The notes: a model not told the origin generated them from the letters alone. A stretch of DNA of 16,445 nucleotides from JAABSP01 sp011390135 (GCA_011390135.1 JAABSZ010000079.1:1-16445); one strand, 5' to 3'. Shown: positions 8,470-15,276, counted from the first letter of the stretch. Numbers and translations: made by a program.

Positions 8470-9401
8470 GAACCGGAATCGCCCGTTTCCAAATATTATG
8501 GATGTTTTTCATCTTTTTTATCCAGGTTTTGATTTTGGCCTTGCCGGCCGCGGTTTTTGGCGGGGAGAGAGCCAATGTCCTGCTGATCAATTCCAATGCA
8601 GAAGTGGAAAAGTATAGCCGGGTTCAAACCGCCTTCAGGGAATCCATGGCTCATCCTCTGATGGAGGTCGATTTGGGGATCGGTGAAATGGAAGAGAAGA
8701 TGTTGCAGGCATATGAGCCCGATATGGTATATTGCATTGGTACAAAGGCATACACCCTGGCCGCAAAATCCTTTGATTCCGAGCCCATCGTCTTCACCTC
8801 CATCATCAACTGGCTCCGTCTTCCGCTTTCGGAAACGACCTATGGGGTATCCAACGAGCTGCCCACCCGGATGCCGATCATGATGTACAGGTATATCTTT
8901 CCCGAAATCCGCGCCATCGGAATGCTCTACAGCCCCTATTACACCCGGGAACTCTATGAGAGTGCATTCAAGGAGGCAGCAGAGCTGGGAATCGAGATCA
9001 TCGGAGAGGAGGTCTCGGGAAAAGAGCAGAGCCGCAAAAAACTCTCTGCCCTTCTTCCGAAAATAGACGCCTTCTGGCTCATTGCCGATCCTCTGGTGAT
9101 TCCGGATAAAAAATCCCTCTATGGAATCATTGAAAAATGTGACGAGAAAAAGATACCGGTCTTCTCCTATCATGATGTTTTTGCACAGATCGGCGCCTCC
9201 CTGATCGTCTCCGCGGACTTGCCCACCATAGGGCGTCAGGCAGCGGCCATCGCTTCGGAACTTCTTGCCGGGGGCCGGCCCCGGGAGCGGGTTCAGTATC
9301 CGGCCGGCTCTCATATCACCCTGAACCTGAAAAAGGTCAACGCTTACAACATCCCCTATAACAAGGATGCGCTGAATGCCATCAACGACATCATCCAGTA
9401 A
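8466..9401 (+). CDS. ABC_sub_bind (TrpX-like) periplasmic substrate-binding protein
   Basis: A 311-residue exported protein. An N-terminal hydrophobic signal (residues about 11-32, ending ALPAAVFG) is followed by a two-lobed binding-protein fold of the ABC_sub_bind family: NVLLINSNAEVEKYSRVQTAF, PDMVYCIGTKAYTLA, IVFTSIINW, YGVSNELPTR, IRAIGMLYSPYY, AFWLIADPLVIP, IPVFSYHDVFAQIGAS, LIVSADLPTIGRQAA and a closing ITLNLKKVNAYNI. Family members bind small ligands such as amino acids, but the ligand here is unknown. The start is set by the ATGA overlap with the preceding binding protein. No transporter subunits follow; a chemoreceptor fragment does, overlapping by 26 bases. This suggests a sensory role. 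Confidence 0.9.
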   Translation: MRTGIARFQILWMFFIFFIQVLILALPAAVFGGERANVLLINSNAEVEKYSRVQTAFRESMAHPLMEVDLGIGEMEEKMLQAYEPDMVYCIGTKAYTLAAKSFDSEPIVFTSIINWLRLPLSETTYGVSNELPTRMPIMMYRYIFPEIRAIGMLYSPYYTRELYESAFKEAAELGIEIIGEEVSGKEQSRKKLSALLPKIDAFWLIADPLVIPDKKSLYGIIEKCDEKKIPVFSYHDVFAQIGASLIVSADLPTIGRQAAAIASELLAGGRPRERVQYPAGSHITLNLKKVNAYNIPYNKDALNAINDIIQ

Positions 9402-10005
9402 AAAGTCCATCCAAACGGGAAGATTTCCTGCCCATTCAAAAAAGAGAGAAAAAGAACCGCCAACAGATCCGTTCCGATCGAAAGATGCCCGTGCCGAAAT
9501 CGAAAAGGAGCCCTCCATCCAAAGCATCCGATGGAAGCTGACCTTTATGATCACGCTGCTGGGGATCCTCCTCATCGTCCTGATGACGGGCTTCTATCTC
9601 CGATCCCAGAAGCAGTTGATGGAAAAGGGGTTGAAGACCCGCATCGAACTGATGAAGATCAATCTGGTGGAGCGGGGGAAGAACATCGTCAAGACCCTTT
9701 CGGAACAGGCAGAGGAGGATCTCGCGGCCTTCAACTTCTCCAACCTGATGGACAATATCACCAGCCGGGTATCGGCCGATGAAGAGATCCGGTATGCGAT
9801 TCTGATGGATGCATCGGGAAAGGTCTTTCTCCATACGGCCCAACCGGATGCCGCGCAGACCGTCTTGGAGGATGAAAGGGCAGCGGCCGCGATCGCGGCA
9901 GAAGAACTCTTTGTAGCCGAACATGAAAATGATGGTGGAAAATTTAAGCGGGATTATCGCCAGAAACATCGAGATCTCCCACGCCCTTGCCTATACCGCA
10001 TCTGA
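9376..10005 (+). CDS. Chemoreceptor N-terminal fragment: one TM and part of a sensor domain
   Basis: A 209-residue frame starting inside the end of the preceding gene, with AGGA 8 bases before its ATG. About 54 mostly charged cytoplasmic residues are followed by a transmembrane segment (about 55-75, FMITLLGILLIVLM) and the first part of a Cache/PAS-like extracytoplasmic domain (IRYAILMDASGKVFLHTAQP). From about residue 186 the sequence loses sensor character and runs as unrelated frame-shifted codons to the stop. No second transmembrane segment or HAMP domain is present. The natural continuation, the chemoreceptor signalling domain, is in the next frame from 9923. I infer that this is the front half of a receptor broken by an internal deletion plus frameshift. 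A genuine short membrane sensor is the alternative. Confidence 0.65.
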   Translation: MPSTTSSSKKSIQTGRFPAHSKKREKEPPTDPFRSKDARAEIEKEPSIQSIRWKLTFMITLLGILLIVLMTGFYLRSQKQLMEKGLKTRIELMKINLVERGKNIVKTLSEQAEEDLAAFNFSNLMDNITSRVSADEEIRYAILMDASGKVFLHTAQPDAAQTVLEDERAAAAIAAEELFVAEHENDGGKFKRDYRQKHRDLPRPCLYRI

Positions 10006-10639
10006 CCAGACCGCAGCCCTCGACCGAACGGCCGGGCTTCTGGAGGAGATGGTCGAACTCACGAAGAAGAATGCAAAGACCGCAGACGATGCCGACACCA
10101 TCGTCAAAAAGACCCATCAGGTGGTTCAGCAAGCCGACGACTCGATGAATCACCTCACCAATTATATGGAGGAGATCTCCAAAGGGAGCGAAGAGACCTT
10201 CCAGATCATCAAGACCATCGATGAGATCGCTTTTCAGACCAATCTGCTGGCCCTGAATGCTGCAGTGGAAGCGGCAAGGGCCCGAGAGGCCGGGGCCGGA
10301 TTCGCGGTTGTGGCCGATGAGGTGAGGAACCTGGCCCTGCGAACCGGTCAGGCCGCGAAGGATACATCAGAACTGATCCAAGGGACCGTGGGAAAGATCA
10401 AAGAGGGCTCTCAACTGGTTCTGAAGAACAACCAGGGGTTTAAAGAAATTTCAACCAATGCGGCCCGGATGGCCGAACTGGTGAGCGACATTCTCGAAGC
10501 CTCCAATGAGCAGAACGAACGGATCGGCCGCATTCGGGAAGCCATCGAGGAGATGAATCGGGTGATCCGGGAAAATGAAGAAAGAACCGATGCCCTGGCC
10601 GACTCTATGGGAATATTTAAAGTATCTAAAAATTTTTAA
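9923..10639 (+). CDS. Methyl-accepting chemotaxis protein signalling domain
   Basis: A 238-residue, almost wholly helical protein with no membrane segment. It carries the conserved chemoreceptor hairpin tip (IDEIAFQTNLLALNAAVEAA, then GFAVVADEVRNLALRT), flanked by long heptad-repeat arms on both sides, so it could dimerise and contact CheA and CheW. It overlaps the preceding frame by 83 bases. In its own frame a TAG stands 9 bases before the first ATG and no purine-rich ribosome binding site is seen, so independent translation would be weak. The likeliest origin is the cytoplasmic half of a membrane receptor whose second transmembrane segment and HAMP were lost. As a soluble fragment it might still reach the signalling array, but this is inference. 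Confidence 0.75.
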   Translation: MKMMVENLSGIIARNIEISHALAYTASDQTAALDRTAGLLEEMVELTKKNAKTADDADTIVKKTHQVVQQADDSMNHLTNYMEEISKGSEETFQIIKTIDEIAFQTNLLALNAAVEAARAREAGAGFAVVADEVRNLALRTGQAAKDTSELIQGTVGKIKEGSQLVLKNNQGFKEISTNAARMAELVSDILEASNEQNERIGRIREAIEEMNRVIRENEERTDALADSMGIFKVSKNF

Positions 10640-10753
10640 TAGAAAACCGATCAGATTCTCCCCTCTCTCCCTTGCCTCTATAAATCAGAGTATTTTAAAT
10701 ATATTTAATGATATCATCGATGTTGTTCTCTTAAAATGGAGGGAGGGGAAAAA

Positions 10754-10770
10754 TGGTATGGTTCTTGCTT
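10754..10770 (+). promoter_or_regulatory. Candidate sigma-54 (-24/-12) promoter
   Basis: TGGTATGGTTCTTGCTT has GG and GC separated by exactly 10 bases, the spacing sigma-54 requires. It differs from the TGGCACG-N4-TTGC consensus only by T for C at two positions. Transcription would begin near 10780 and give a leader of about 80 bases before the lipoprotein start. An AT-rich stretch upstream could be bent by a factor such as IHF, but no close IHF site was found. Confidence 0.5.
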
Positions 10771-10851
10771 AAAATTGCTTTAGAGGTTTTTTTGTGCTAT
10801 CACATTATAATAGGCATGAGATGATGTTACCGTCCGTTACTGTAGAATTAA

Positions 10852-10857
10852 AGGAGG
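10852..10857 (+). promoter_or_regulatory. Ribosome binding site of the lipoprotein gene
   Basis: AGGAGG lies 5 bases before the ATG at 10863 and 2 before the ATG at 10860. This puts the lipoprotein start here and not at the in-frame GTG at 10794. Confidence 0.8.
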
Positions 10858-10862
10858 AGATG

Positions 10863-13232
10863 ATGAGAAAGACCCGTCCTGTTGTAACCTTAAAACTTTT
10901 CTTTTTCGCGCTGGCCATGGCCCTGATCGCGCTGCCGATGGTCGGATGCGGCGGCTCTGACGGCGGCTCCGATGATTTTATTGCCGATGGAGGCTCTGAT
11001 GTTGATAATGGCTACAGCTTCAAGGAGGGGGTTTTTCTGGACAGCGAGGTATCCGGTGTGCAGTTCCGCACCGAATCCCTGACCGGCCAGACTGGCCCAA
11101 ATGGAGAGTTTCTCTACCAGGAGGGGGAGACCGTCCTTTTCCATATCGGAGACATCATTTTGGGAGATACCTTTGGAAAGCCCATCGTCACTCCGGTTGA
11201 TCTGGTGGATGGCGCGGTCGATGAATCCCACCCGGCCGTGACCAATATCGCCCGGTTTCTGCAGACTCTTGACAGCGATGACGAGCCGGAAAACGGGATT
11301 CAGTTGAACGATACCATGATCGAGTTCGGCAAGGGCGTGAGTGTGGAATTCAATGTCGATCCCGATATCTTTCATGATGAGCCGGCAGTTCAGCAGACAG
11401 TGGCCGTGATGACCGCAGCCAGAGACAAGGGGCAGCGGAATCTGGTCTTTCCTGTCGTGGCCCAGTACCATCTCAAAAAGACCCTCCGCTCCATCGAAGA
11501 AGAGGAGGCGGATGAGGGAGAAACCGACGGTGATGAAGACGCGGACGATGGTGCCGATGACGGTGACACGGACGGTGATGAAGACGCGGATGATGATGCC
11601 GATGACGGCGACACGGATGGTGATCAAGACGCGGATGATGATGCCGATGATGACGTTGTAGATGACGTTGTAGATGACGGGGATGCTGATGAGGGTACTG
11701 ATGAAGGCGATACCGAAGCACCGATTACCGACACGGTAACCCTGGAGAACGGTTATCAGGTCGATCTGGTAAGCGTCGTCTACGAGCTGGATACCACCGA
11801 ACTCACCTATTCGGTTCAGGAACTGGAAGGTTCCCAGGATCTGAGCCACTGGGTACTCTCTCTTCCCGACTGCGTGGAAGTACGCAGCGCAACAGAGGTC
11901 TATGAGCTGGTTGGGCCCGATCCGACGACCCAGTTGACCGGAATCAAATGGGATCTCGATGATACTTTTACCAATGCAGAATTTACGGTTCTTCTGAACG
12001 GACTGTGGAAGACAGGCACGGTGACGGTCGGGATGAAGAGCACAAACGACGCCTCTTTTGCGGATATCACCGGCCCCATCTGCGAGGTCTATGAACCGGA
12101 AGCCGAAGGCGGCGATGACGGCGAGGGTGAAGATGAGGAAGGCGAGGGAGAAGAGCCGCCCATCGAGAGCATCACTCTTGAAAACGGGTATCAGATTGAC
12201 TTTGTCGGTGCCGAATCCAGCGACAGCAACACAACCTTCTCCTATCGGGTCACCGAGCAGGAGGGTGCGAAGGATCTGAGCAACTGGGTGCTGGAGCTTC
12301 CCGAATGTATCGTCGTGGTCGAGGCCACTTTCGGTTATGAGCTGGTGGCAGAGGACCCGAATGCGGGTCTGGCCGGCATCAAATGGGAAGTGACCGACGA
12401 TTTCACCAGCGACCTTTTTACCGTCACCGTTATGGGTGAAGTGGAAACGGGCATGGGCTATGTTGCCGCAAAGGGCGGAACAGACGTCACACTTGCCGAG
12501 ATCGCGATTCCGACCTGCACCGTCGAATCCACTGATGAGCCTGCAGAAGAGGTGGATGAGGGCGAGGCGGCCGAACCGGGCGCGAGAGTCCTGGTCTGTC
12601 ATAACGGAATGACCCTGACCGTTGCGGCTCCGGCACTGGAAGCCCATCTGGCCCACGGCGACACCCTCGGCGCGTGTGAAGATACCGATGGAACCGATGA
12701 TGACGGCGTGGATGAAGGCGATGTGGATGAAGGCGATGTGGATGAAGGTGATGTAGATGAAGGTGATGTAGATGAAGGTGATGTAGATGAAGGTGATGTG
12801 GATGAAGGTGATGTGGATGAAGGTGATGTGGATGAAGGTGATGTGGATGAAGGTGATGTGGATGAAGGTGATGTGGATGAAGGTGATGTTCCGGATGCCG
12901 ACGATAATGATGCCGATGATCCGGTCGTCGATGAAGGCGATGGAGATGCCGAAGATGGAGATGCCGGGGAAATGGTCTCGGTATGTCATAACGGCCGTAC
13001 GATAACCGTCGCTGCGTCTGCAGTGGATGCGCATATTGCCCACGGCGACAGCATGGGCCCCTGCGAAGATGCTGAAGAAGGAGATGCCGGGGAATCAGAT
13101 GTCGACGAAGGTGAGGCAGATGACGAAGATGAGGACTCTGATGAAGATGCATCGGATGACGAGGACGAAGACGAGTCCGATAATGAAGAGGATGACGATG
13201 AAAATGAAGCTTCGGAAGGGGATAAAGGGTAG
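10863..13232 (+). CDS. Large acidic modular lipoprotein, function unknown
   Basis: A 789-residue exported lipoprotein. Its signal peptide ends in a lipobox, LPMVGC, with Cys29 as the lipid site and Gly next to it, consistent with outer-membrane sorting. Residues about 56-200 resemble the N-terminal domain of many bacterial surface proteins (GVFLDSEVSG, GPNGEFLYQEGETV, GKPIVTPVDL). Then come three acidic 15-residue repeats (221-265), two homologous domains of about 120 residues (291-411 and 436-555; shared LENGYQ, LSxWVLxLPxC, GIKW), a Cys/His motif (579-606), twelve VDEGD repeats (616-675), a second Cys/His motif (708-735) and an Asp/Glu tail. No enzyme motif is seen. The acidity suggests calcium or metal binding at the cell surface, but this is inference. 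It stands alone between a candidate sigma-54 promoter and a strong terminator. No family-level function can be named. Confidence 0.9.
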   Translation: MRKTRPVVTLKLFFFALAMALIALPMVGCGGSDGGSDDFIADGGSDVDNGYSFKEGVFLDSEVSGVQFRTESLTGQTGPNGEFLYQEGETVLFHIGDIILGDTFGKPIVTPVDLVDGAVDESHPAVTNIARFLQTLDSDDEPENGIQLNDTMIEFGKGVSVEFNVDPDIFHDEPAVQQTVAVMTAARDKGQRNLVFPVVAQYHLKKTLRSIEEEEADEGETDGDEDADDGADDGDTDGDEDADDDADDGDTDGDQDADDDADDDVVDDVVDDGDADEGTDEGDTEAPITDTVTLENGYQVDLVSVVYELDTTELTYSVQELEGSQDLSHWVLSLPDCVEVRSATEVYELVGPDPTTQLTGIKWDLDDTFTNAEFTVLLNGLWKTGTVTVGMKSTNDASFADITGPICEVYEPEAEGGDDGEGEDEEGEGEEPPIESITLENGYQIDFVGAESSDSNTTFSYRVTEQEGAKDLSNWVLELPECIVVVEATFGYELVAEDPNAGLAGIKWEVTDDFTSDLFTVTVMGEVETGMGYVAAKGGTDVTLAEIAIPTCTVESTDEPAEEVDEGEAAEPGARVLVCHNGMTLTVAAPALEAHLAHGDTLGACEDTDGTDDDGVDEGDVDEGDVDEGDVDEGDVDEGDVDEGDVDEGDVDEGDVDEGDVDEGDVDEGDVDEGDVPDADDNDADDPVVDEGDGDAEDGDAGEMVSVCHNGRTITVAASAVDAHIAHGDSMGPCEDAEEGDAGESDVDEGEADDEDEDSDEDASDDEDEDESDNEEDDDENEASEGDKG
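11523..11657 (+). repeat. Three 45-bp acidic tandem repeats in the lipoprotein gene
   Basis: Three in-frame units at 11523-11567, 11568-11612 and 11613-11657 encode TDGDEDADDGADDGD and close variants. They differ by few bases, and the pattern decays into DVVDDVVDDGDADEG after the third unit. The composition, Asp alternating with small residues, is typical of flexible or calcium-binding linkers. Confidence 0.85.
11733..12095 (+). other. Lipoprotein repeat domain, copy A
   Basis: Residues 291-411 form a domain with the order TLENGYQVDLV, SYSVQE-like strand, LSHWVLSLPDC, YELVGPDPTTQLTGIKWDL, a run of strands and a closing Cys (residue 407). Its pattern suggests an all-beta fold with a disulphide. 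It is homologous to copy B. I recognise the LSHWVL / GIKW pattern as recurring in secreted bacterial proteins but cannot give a family accession. Confidence 0.7.
12168..12527 (+). other. Lipoprotein repeat domain, copy B
   Basis: Residues 436-555 repeat copy A in the same order: TLENGYQIDFV, LSNWVLELPEC, YELVAEDPNAGLAGIKWEV, and a closing Cys at residue 552. The DNA has diverged well beyond the protein motifs, so the duplication is old, unlike the VDEGD tandem array downstream. Confidence 0.7.
12708..12887 (+). repeat. Twelve-unit 15-bp tandem repeat encoding VDEGD
   Basis: Twelve adjacent 15-base units of the form GTG GAT GAA GGT GAT run without any interruption. Only two positions vary: the first two units use GGC for glycine, and units 4-6 use GTA for valine. 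The unit is a multiple of three, so gain or loss of units keeps the frame. The array separates the two Cys/His motifs of the lipoprotein. Confidence 0.97.
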
Positions 13233-13261
13233 CCTCCCCTGACCCTGACCCTTCCGACCCT

Positions 13262-13298
13262 GCCCCCGGCAACCCCTCCCTGCCGGGGGCTTTTTTTT
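13262..13298 (+). terminator. Intrinsic terminator after the lipoprotein gene
   Basis: A perfect 10-bp stem (GCCCCCGGCA at 13262-13271 with TGCCGGGGGC at 13281-13290), a 9-base loop and eight T residues at 13291-13298. It lies 30 bases after the lipoprotein stop. The opposite strand lacks a T run after the stem, so it should act on plus-strand transcripts only, even though it also lies just past the end of the converging MATE gene. Confidence 0.95.
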
Positions 13299-13310
13299 AT
13301 AACCCGATCC

Positions 13311-14687
13311 CTACTCCCGAATCACCCGCCGATCCATCCATCCTCCCTGCCGAAACCGCCATAACGCGGTCAGAAAGAGAAAGATGACAAAGATCGTCAG
13401 ACAGCTCCAGGCAAAGCCCATCCCCGCGCCGAAGATCTCCACCCCGATGATCAGCGGCAGAATGATGAACAGAACCGAAGCCGCGCCCGCGCTCACCATG
13501 ATGAACTTCGTATCCCCCGCACCCTTGAGCGCGCCGATGAGGATCATATACTGGGCATCGAAGAAGATATAGACCGTGACGAACCGGAGCAGCACCACCC
13601 CGGTATCCAGAATCTCCGAAAAGGCTACCTCACCGGTATTTTCCGTTGCAAAGAGGCTCAGCACCGGCTCCGGAAAGAAGAGAAAGAGAATAGCCATCAG
13701 TACCGTATAGCCAACACCCACATGAATCGTTCTGACGGTGGTGGACCAGGCCAGAGCGGGCCGCTCCCTTCCGAGTGCCTGCCCCACCAGTGTGCTCGTG
13801 CCCAGCGAGAAACCGACCATCGGCATGAAGGCCAGAGAGTTGAGAGAAAAGACGATGTTGGAGGCCGCAAGCTCGATCTTTCCGATCCGTCCCATCATAA
13901 AAATGAAAAAGACAAAGGAGAAGATGTCGAGGCTGAACTGCACCGTTCCCGGAATCCCGTACCGGAGCAGATTGAAAAATTCTTTCTTTTGAAAGGCAAA
14001 GCCGCTTCTCACTTTGAACCACTCCTCATTTCTCCGGTTGAAGATGGAAAGGATATAGACCAGCGTCATGGCAATCCATGCCATCACCGAGGCCAGCCCC
14101 GCGCCCAGCATCCCCAGCTCCGGAAATCCCCATACACCGTTGATCATCGCATAATCCAGCGGGATGTGGACAATCATGCCGATAAGGTTGACGGCCATCA
14201 CCATCCGGGTCAGCCCCCTTCCCATATAGAAACAGGAGAGCCCGATCCCGAGAATATGGATGCCGGAGCCCATCATCAGCGTTTTGAAATAGATGACCTC
14301 GAGAGCCTGCACCTCGACCGGATGGCCGCCAAAACGGAAGAGCGGTTCTGCAATGAAAGAGAGGGCAAAAAGCACGATCCATGCCGCGGCCGAAAACCAT
14401 ATACCCTGCCAGAGCGCAGTCCCGATCCGATCTGTTCGGCCTGCGCCTGTGTATTGGGCAATGAAGACATTGACATATCCGACCACCCCCATGAAAAGGG
14501 AGATGAAGAAGAAAGCGGCCATACCGGCCGGAAGGGATGCCGCGATCGCGTCCATGGAATAATTGGCCAGAAAGACCCGATCCGTGAACTCTATGACCAT
14601 TATTGTGGAGCTGCTGATCACCAGGGGCAGGCTTACCCCGAGAATCTTCCGATAGGGTTCGATAAATCTTTTCAGAGATGGGTGCAT
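13311..14687 (-). CDS. MATE family multidrug/organic cation efflux transporter
   Basis: A 458-residue inner-membrane protein with about 12 hydrophobic segments in two related halves. It is a member of the MATE family, which exports organic cations or drugs using sodium or proton gradients. Typical features are the opening SLPLVISSSTIMVIEFTDRVFLANYS, AGMAAFFF, the half-way loop before GIPGTVQFSLDIFSFVFF, the second-half LAFMPMVGFSLGTSTLVGQALG and GALKGAGDTKF. Its substrate cannot be inferred. The frame is open to an ATG at 14777, but that would add 30 hydrophilic residues ahead of the first helix and has no ribosome binding site. The ATG at 14687 gives the usual family length, though its own ribosome binding site is weak. 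It is divergent from the thioesterase gene and convergent with the lipoprotein gene. Confidence 0.92.
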   Translation of the reverse strand: MHPSLKRFIEPYRKILGVSLPLVISSSTIMVIEFTDRVFLANYSMDAIAASLPAGMAAFFFISLFMGVVGYVNVFIAQYTGAGRTDRIGTALWQGIWFSAAAWIVLFALSFIAEPLFRFGGHPVEVQALEVIYFKTLMMGSGIHILGIGLSCFYMGRGLTRMVMAVNLIGMIVHIPLDYAMINGVWGFPELGMLGAGLASVMAWIAMTLVYILSIFNRRNEEWFKVRSGFAFQKKEFFNLLRYGIPGTVQFSLDIFSFVFFIFMMGRIGKIELAASNIVFSLNSLAFMPMVGFSLGTSTLVGQALGRERPALAWSTTVRTIHVGVGYTVLMAILFLFFPEPVLSLFATENTGEVAFSEILDTGVVLLRFVTVYIFFDAQYMILIGALKGAGDTKFIMVSAGAASVLFIILPLIIGVEIFGAGMGFAWSCLTIFVIFLFLTALWRFRQGGWMDRRVIRE

Positions 14688-14731
14688 TTTGAAAATCTTT
14701 AAACCTTTGGCTTTCGGTTTTGATGATTGTC

Positions 14732-14740
14732 TGGTATAAA
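14732..14740 (+). promoter_or_regulatory. Candidate extended -10 promoter for the thioesterase operon
   Basis: TGGTATAAA has a near-consensus -10 hexamer (14735-14740) with the TGN extension. Only a poor -35 (TTTCGG, 14712-14717) stands at the 17-base spacing, as is common for extended -10 promoters. Transcription would start near 14747, about 55 bases before the thioesterase start. Confidence 0.4.
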
Positions 14741-14753
14741 TCCATCCGCAAAA

Positions 14754-14783
14754 AAGGAAGCGCTTTTCTTCCTTCATTTTTTT
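14754..14783 (+). terminator. Possible leader hairpin with T run before the thioesterase
   Basis: A 7-bp stem (AAGGAAG at 14754-14760 with CTTCCTT at 14768-14774), a 7-base loop and seven T residues at 14777-14783 resemble a small intrinsic terminator inside the predicted leader. The stem has only three G-C pairs, so it may be fortuitous. Confidence 0.25.
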
Positions 14784-14802
14784 GACAACAGGAGGAATCC
14801 GG

Positions 14803-15276
14803 ATGGATGAAAAGGTAAAAGAGGCGATCTACGCGGCCGCGGCAAAAGAGCCCTTTGCGATCGAGCTGGGAATGGAGCTGAAGGAACTCTCCCTTGGATC
14901 TTCCACAGTGGAGATGATCCACCGGCCTCTCACCATGAACAACATCTACGGCCGGCCCCACGGCGGTGCGATCTTCGCGCTCATCGACGAGGCATTCGAG
15001 ACCGCGTGCCAGACCCACGGAACCATCGCGGTGGCCTTGAACGTCAACGTCACCTATTCCGCGAGCCCCGAACCCGGCGCGAGGCTGAGAGCCCGGGCCA
15101 CAGAGCGGAGCCTCACCCGGAAGACCGCATCCTACGACATCGAGGTGACAGATGCCGACACGGGGCAGACTATCGCGTTCTGCCAGGCCCTGGCCTACCG
15201 CACCGGAAAGCCGATCCCCTTTGTCGAATCTGCCGTATCTGCCGTATCTGTCGAATCCCGGCAGGAGACGGAATGA
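14803..15276 (+). CDS. PaaI-family hotdog-fold thioesterase
   Basis: A 157-residue cytoplasmic protein of the hotdog fold, close to PaaI-type acyl-CoA thioesterases that hydrolyse phenylacetyl-, hydroxybenzoyl- or related CoA esters. The hallmark segment is NIYGRPHGGAIFALIDEAF, with HGG at 53-55 and the expected acidic residue at D62. It is followed by the strands ALNVNVTYSASPEPGARLRA and the final AFCQALAYRTG. The start at 14803 has AGGAGG at 14790-14795, 7 bases upstream; the TTG at 14782 lies ahead of that site and is rejected. The C-terminal end has a small SAVSAVSVES repeat. Its stop overlaps the start of the RluA-type gene as ATGA, so the two are translated together, though no shared pathway is obvious. 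The acyl substrate is unknown. Confidence 0.92.
   Translation: MDEKVKEAIYAAAAKEPFAIELGMELKELSLGSSTVEMIHRPLTMNNIYGRPHGGAIFALIDEAFETACQTHGTIAVALNVNVTYSASPEPGARLRARATERSLTRKTASYDIEVTDADTGQTIAFCQALAYRTGKPIPFVESAVSAVSVESRQETE

Larger units (their letters stand above)
10640..10862. other. AT-rich intergenic region before the lipoprotein gene
   Basis: About 220 bases without a gene, clearly AT-rich around 10675-10735 compared with its flanks. It holds a candidate sigma-54 promoter at 10754-10770 and the lipoprotein ribosome binding site at 10852-10857. No clear intrinsic terminator follows the chemoreceptor stop. A perfect TATAAT at 10806-10811 lacks a recognisable -35 partner. Confidence 0.6.

Noticed and set aside
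8496..9575. A 359-codon minus-strand open frame over the TrpX-like binding protein
   Set aside because: It spans the boundary of two plus-strand genes and has no recognisable domain or ribosome binding site.
10806..10811. Perfect TATAAT hexamer before the lipoprotein gene
   Set aside because: No acceptable -35 lies at 16-18 bases and there is no TGN extension; the sigma-54-like element upstream fits better, though use of this hexamer cannot be excluded.
12708..12887. Regular repeat array considered as a CRISPR
   Set aside because: Units are contiguous 15-mers without unique spacers and are in frame inside a coding gene.
10890..13043. A 717-codon open frame on the strand opposite the lipoprotein gene
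   Set aside because: It is made of repeated ITFIHI-type units that are the antisense of the GAT/GAA-rich repeats. It has no signal or domain logic, and the plus-strand gene has a lipobox, ribosome binding site and terminator.
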